6,693 bases of DNA from Desulfobulbaceae bacterium. Its GTDB lineage: Bacteria; Desulfobacterota; Desulfobulbia; Desulfobulbales; Desulfocapsaceae. This document shows, piece after piece, positions 4,944 through 6,693 of this stretch. The stretch is taken from assembly GCA_024643445.1 (NCBI GenBank), contig JAHEMX010000211.1:1-6693 (forward strand), read 5' to 3'. Within the stretch, counting starts at the first letter, position 1, and each line of letters begins with the position of its first letter. The notes below the pieces were generated by a model, which searched no databases, was not told the DNA's origin, and worked only from the letters and a program-made list of their open reading frames with translations. The translations under genes were made by a program, and so were the position numbers.

Positions 4944-6693
4944 ATACCTGCCTGATCGCGCCCGTGTCGGCAGAGGCGGCCAGTTTAGCATAAGCCTGCA
5001 GGGCTTTTGAAACCTGCCTCTGCCGTCGCGGCTGATAGGCATCCTCGCCCCTGGCCTCTTCCTGCCTGCGGCGCAGTCCAATTTCTTGCTCACTGATTTT
5101 CAGGCTGATGGAACGGGACGGAATGTCAATCTCAACCGAGTCGCCATCCCTGACCAGGGCTATCAGACCGCCGCTTGCCGCCTCGGGACTTGCGTGGCCG
5201 ATAGAAAGCCCGGAGGTCGCACCGGAAAAACGGCCATCGGTAACCAGGGCGCAAACTTTTCCCAGGTTCATCGACTTCAGGTAGGAAGTCGGGTAGAGCA
5301 TTTCCTGCATGCCGGGTCCGCCCTTGGGGCCTTCATAGAGGATAAAGACAACATCCCCGGCCTCGATCCTGCCGCCGAGGATCGCCTCGCAGGCCTCCTC
5401 CTGCGAATGACAGACCCGTGCCCTGCCGAGAAAATGGAAATTTGCCGGATCGACACCGGCCGTTTTCACAATGCAGCCCTTCTCGGCAATGTTTCCGTAG
5501 AGAACCGCCAGCCCGCCATCCTTTGAATAAGCGTGTTCGATCTCGCGGATGCATCCTCCCTGGCGATCCCGGTCAAGCTCCTGATAAAACGAGCTCTGGG
5601 AGCCCATGACAAGATTCCTTTTGCCACCCGGTGCACTCTTGTAACGTTTGATCGCCTCCTCGGAAACCGTCGTGCGCATGATATCGTAGGCATCGAGCGC
5701 CTGCCCGAGACTCAGCCCGTCAGAGCGGCAGACCGAGCGGTCAAGCAACCCGGCGCGGTCCAGCTCACCCATGATACCGAGCACACCGCCGGCGCGGTTT
5801 ACATCCTCCACGTGGTAGGATGAACTGGGTGAAACCTTGCACAGGTTTGGGGCGACCCGGGAGAGCCGGTCAATATCGGCCATGGTGAAATCGACTCCGC
5901 CTTCATTGGCAATGGCCAGGATATGCAGAACCGTATTGGTCGATCCGCCCATGGCGATATCAAGGGCCATGGCGTTTTCAAAGGCCGCCTTGGTGCAGAT
6001 GGAGCGGGGCAGCACCGTCCGGTCTTCATTGGTGTACCAGTCCTCACACATGGCAACGATGCGCCTGGCCGCCGCAGTGAACAGATCCGTTCGGCACGCA
6101 TGGGTGGCGAGCACCGTGCCGTTGCCGGGCAGGGCGAGACCGAGGGCTTCCGCCAGACAGTTCATGGAGTTGGCGGTAAACATACCGGAACAGGATCCGC
6201 AAGTGGGACAGGCCGAGCGCTCGACTTCGGCGATCTGTTCATCACTGTATTTCTTGTCGGCAGCCATTACCATGGCATCGACCAGGTCAAGCTCACGGCC
6301 AAGCCCCCTGCCGGCCTCCATGGGACCGCCGGAAACAAAAATTGCCGGGATGTTGAGCCGCATCGCGGCCATCAGCATACCGGGAGTTATCTTGTCACAA
6401 TTCGAGATACAGATCATCGCGTCGACCATGTGGGCGTTGCACATATACTCGACGGAGTCGGCAATCAGTTCGCGCGACGGCAGCGAGTAAAGCATGCCGT
6501 CATGCCCCATGGCGATGCCGTCATCAATGGCAATGGTGTTGAATTCGGCGGCAAAGCAGCCGAGCTCTTCGATCTGTTTCTTCACCATCTGCCCCGTTTC
6601 ATGCAGATGCACATGCCCGGGCACCAGCTGGGTAAATGAATTGACAACAGCGATAATCGGCTTGCCGAACTGTTCCTCCTTCATGCCGTTGGC
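4942..6693 (-). CDS. ilvD: Dihydroxy-acid dehydratase IlvD, N-terminus outside the window
   Basis: Iron-sulfur enzyme that dehydrates 2,3-dihydroxy-isovalerate and 2,3-dihydroxy-3-methylvalerate to the 2-keto acids, the third common step of valine and isoleucine synthesis. The frame runs unbroken to the right edge. The ATG at 6684 is internal: three codons before it (Ala-Asn-Gly) continue the homology to E. coli IlvD, which has about 23 more residues. Counting from that Met, cluster and active-site motifs are ISNCDKITPG (93-102), ACPTCGSCSGMFTANSMNCL (158-177), IDDGIAMGH (53-61), LDIAMGGSTNTVLH (241-254) and VTDGRFSGATSGLSIGH (481-497) with the conserved serine in GRFSG. The NSFTQLVPGHVHL stretch (15-27) is E. 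coli-like and lacks the TPC cysteine of [2Fe-2S]-type dehydratases, so an oxygen-sensitive [4Fe-4S] enzyme is likely. The C-terminus (ASADTGAIRQV) is a few residues shorter than in E. coli. 6-Phosphogluconate dehydratase (Edd) is related, but these motifs favour IlvD. Confidence 0.95.
   Translation of the reverse strand, partial: ANGMKEEQFGKPIIAVVNSFTQLVPGHVHLHETGQMVKKQIEELGCFAAEFNTIAIDDGIAMGHDGMLYSLPSRELIADSVEYMCNAHMVDAMICISNCDKITPGMLMAAMRLNIPAIFVSGGPMEAGRGLGRELDLVDAMVMAADKKYSDEQIAEVERSACPTCGSCSGMFTANSMNCLAEALGLALPGNGTVLATHACRTDLFTAAARRIVAMCEDWYTNEDRTVLPRSICTKAAFENAMALDIAMGGSTNTVLHILAIANEGGVDFTMADIDRLSRVAPNLCKVSPSSSYHVEDVNRAGGVLGIMGELDRAGLLDRSVCRSDGLSLGQALDAYDIMRTTVSEEAIKRYKSAPGGKRNLVMGSQSSFYQELDRDRQGGCIREIEHAYSKDGGLAVLYGNIAEKGCIVKTAGVDPANFHFLGRARVCHSQEEACEAILGGRIEAGDVVFILYEGPKGGPGMQEMLYPTSYLKSMNLGKVCALVTDGRFSGATSGLSIGHASPEAASGGLIALVRDGDSVEIDIPSRSISLKISEQEIGLRRRQEEARGEDAYQPRRQRQVSKALQAYAKLAASADTGAIRQV

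Noticed and set aside
5923..6639. 238-residue plus-strand frame and overlapping frame 5837-6490
   Set aside because: Both are antisense to the strongly conserved ilvD coding sequence and show no domain.
6682..6684. ATG at 6684 as the true ilvD start
   Set aside because: The three upstream codons in the window continue the frame and the family N-terminus extends about 26 residues further; a purine-rich start context is absent.

Overview
All recognisable genes lie on the minus strand, so the window reads right to left. The order is: an ilvD-type dihydroxy-acid dehydratase (start beyond the right edge), a sigma-54 activator with a PrpR-type sensor domain, and a tripartite tricarboxylate transporter (TTT) operon tctC-tctB-tctA, with tctA cut by the left edge. 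The large plus-strand reading frames are antisense shadows of these genes. The organism is a Gram-negative bacterium: it has a Sec-exported periplasmic binding protein, a sigma-54 activator and a moderately GC-rich genome. IlvD resembles the E. coli-type enzyme closely. A proteobacterium or Desulfobacterota-like lineage is plausible, but the sequence alone does not settle it.

Right part (4942-6693): IlvD, complete except for about 23 N-terminal residues. An 80-base gap separates it from the regulator. Middle (2900-4861): a 653-residue enhancer-binding protein with a PrpR_N-like sensor, a PAS domain, a sigma-54 AAA+ domain and a Fis-type helix-turn-helix. Then comes a 573-base gene-free interval (2327-2899), which is the most informative non-coding part. 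It holds two tandem TTTC-N6-GAAAC dyads exactly 32 bp apart, a near-consensus sigma-54 promoter (11 of 12 positions) about 120-175 bp downstream of them, and a long leader with an inverted repeat and an orphan Shine-Dalgarno sequence. A weaker second sigma-54-like site lies close to tctC.

Left part (1-2326): tctC (periplasmic solute receptor), a perfect 12-bp intercistronic stem-loop, tctB (small membrane subunit; I place its start at a GTG codon) and tctA (large permease, N-terminal 223 residues).

Working model: the PrpR-type activator senses a small carboxylate-like metabolite, binds the tandem dyads just downstream of its own gene, and turns on tctCBA through sigma-54. The receptor TctC would then deliver a carboxylate to TctAB. 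The hairpin after tctC probably lets the receptor be made in excess over the membrane subunits. No link between IlvD and this circuit is shown beyond adjacency. No RNA genes, mobile elements or CRISPR arrays were seen.
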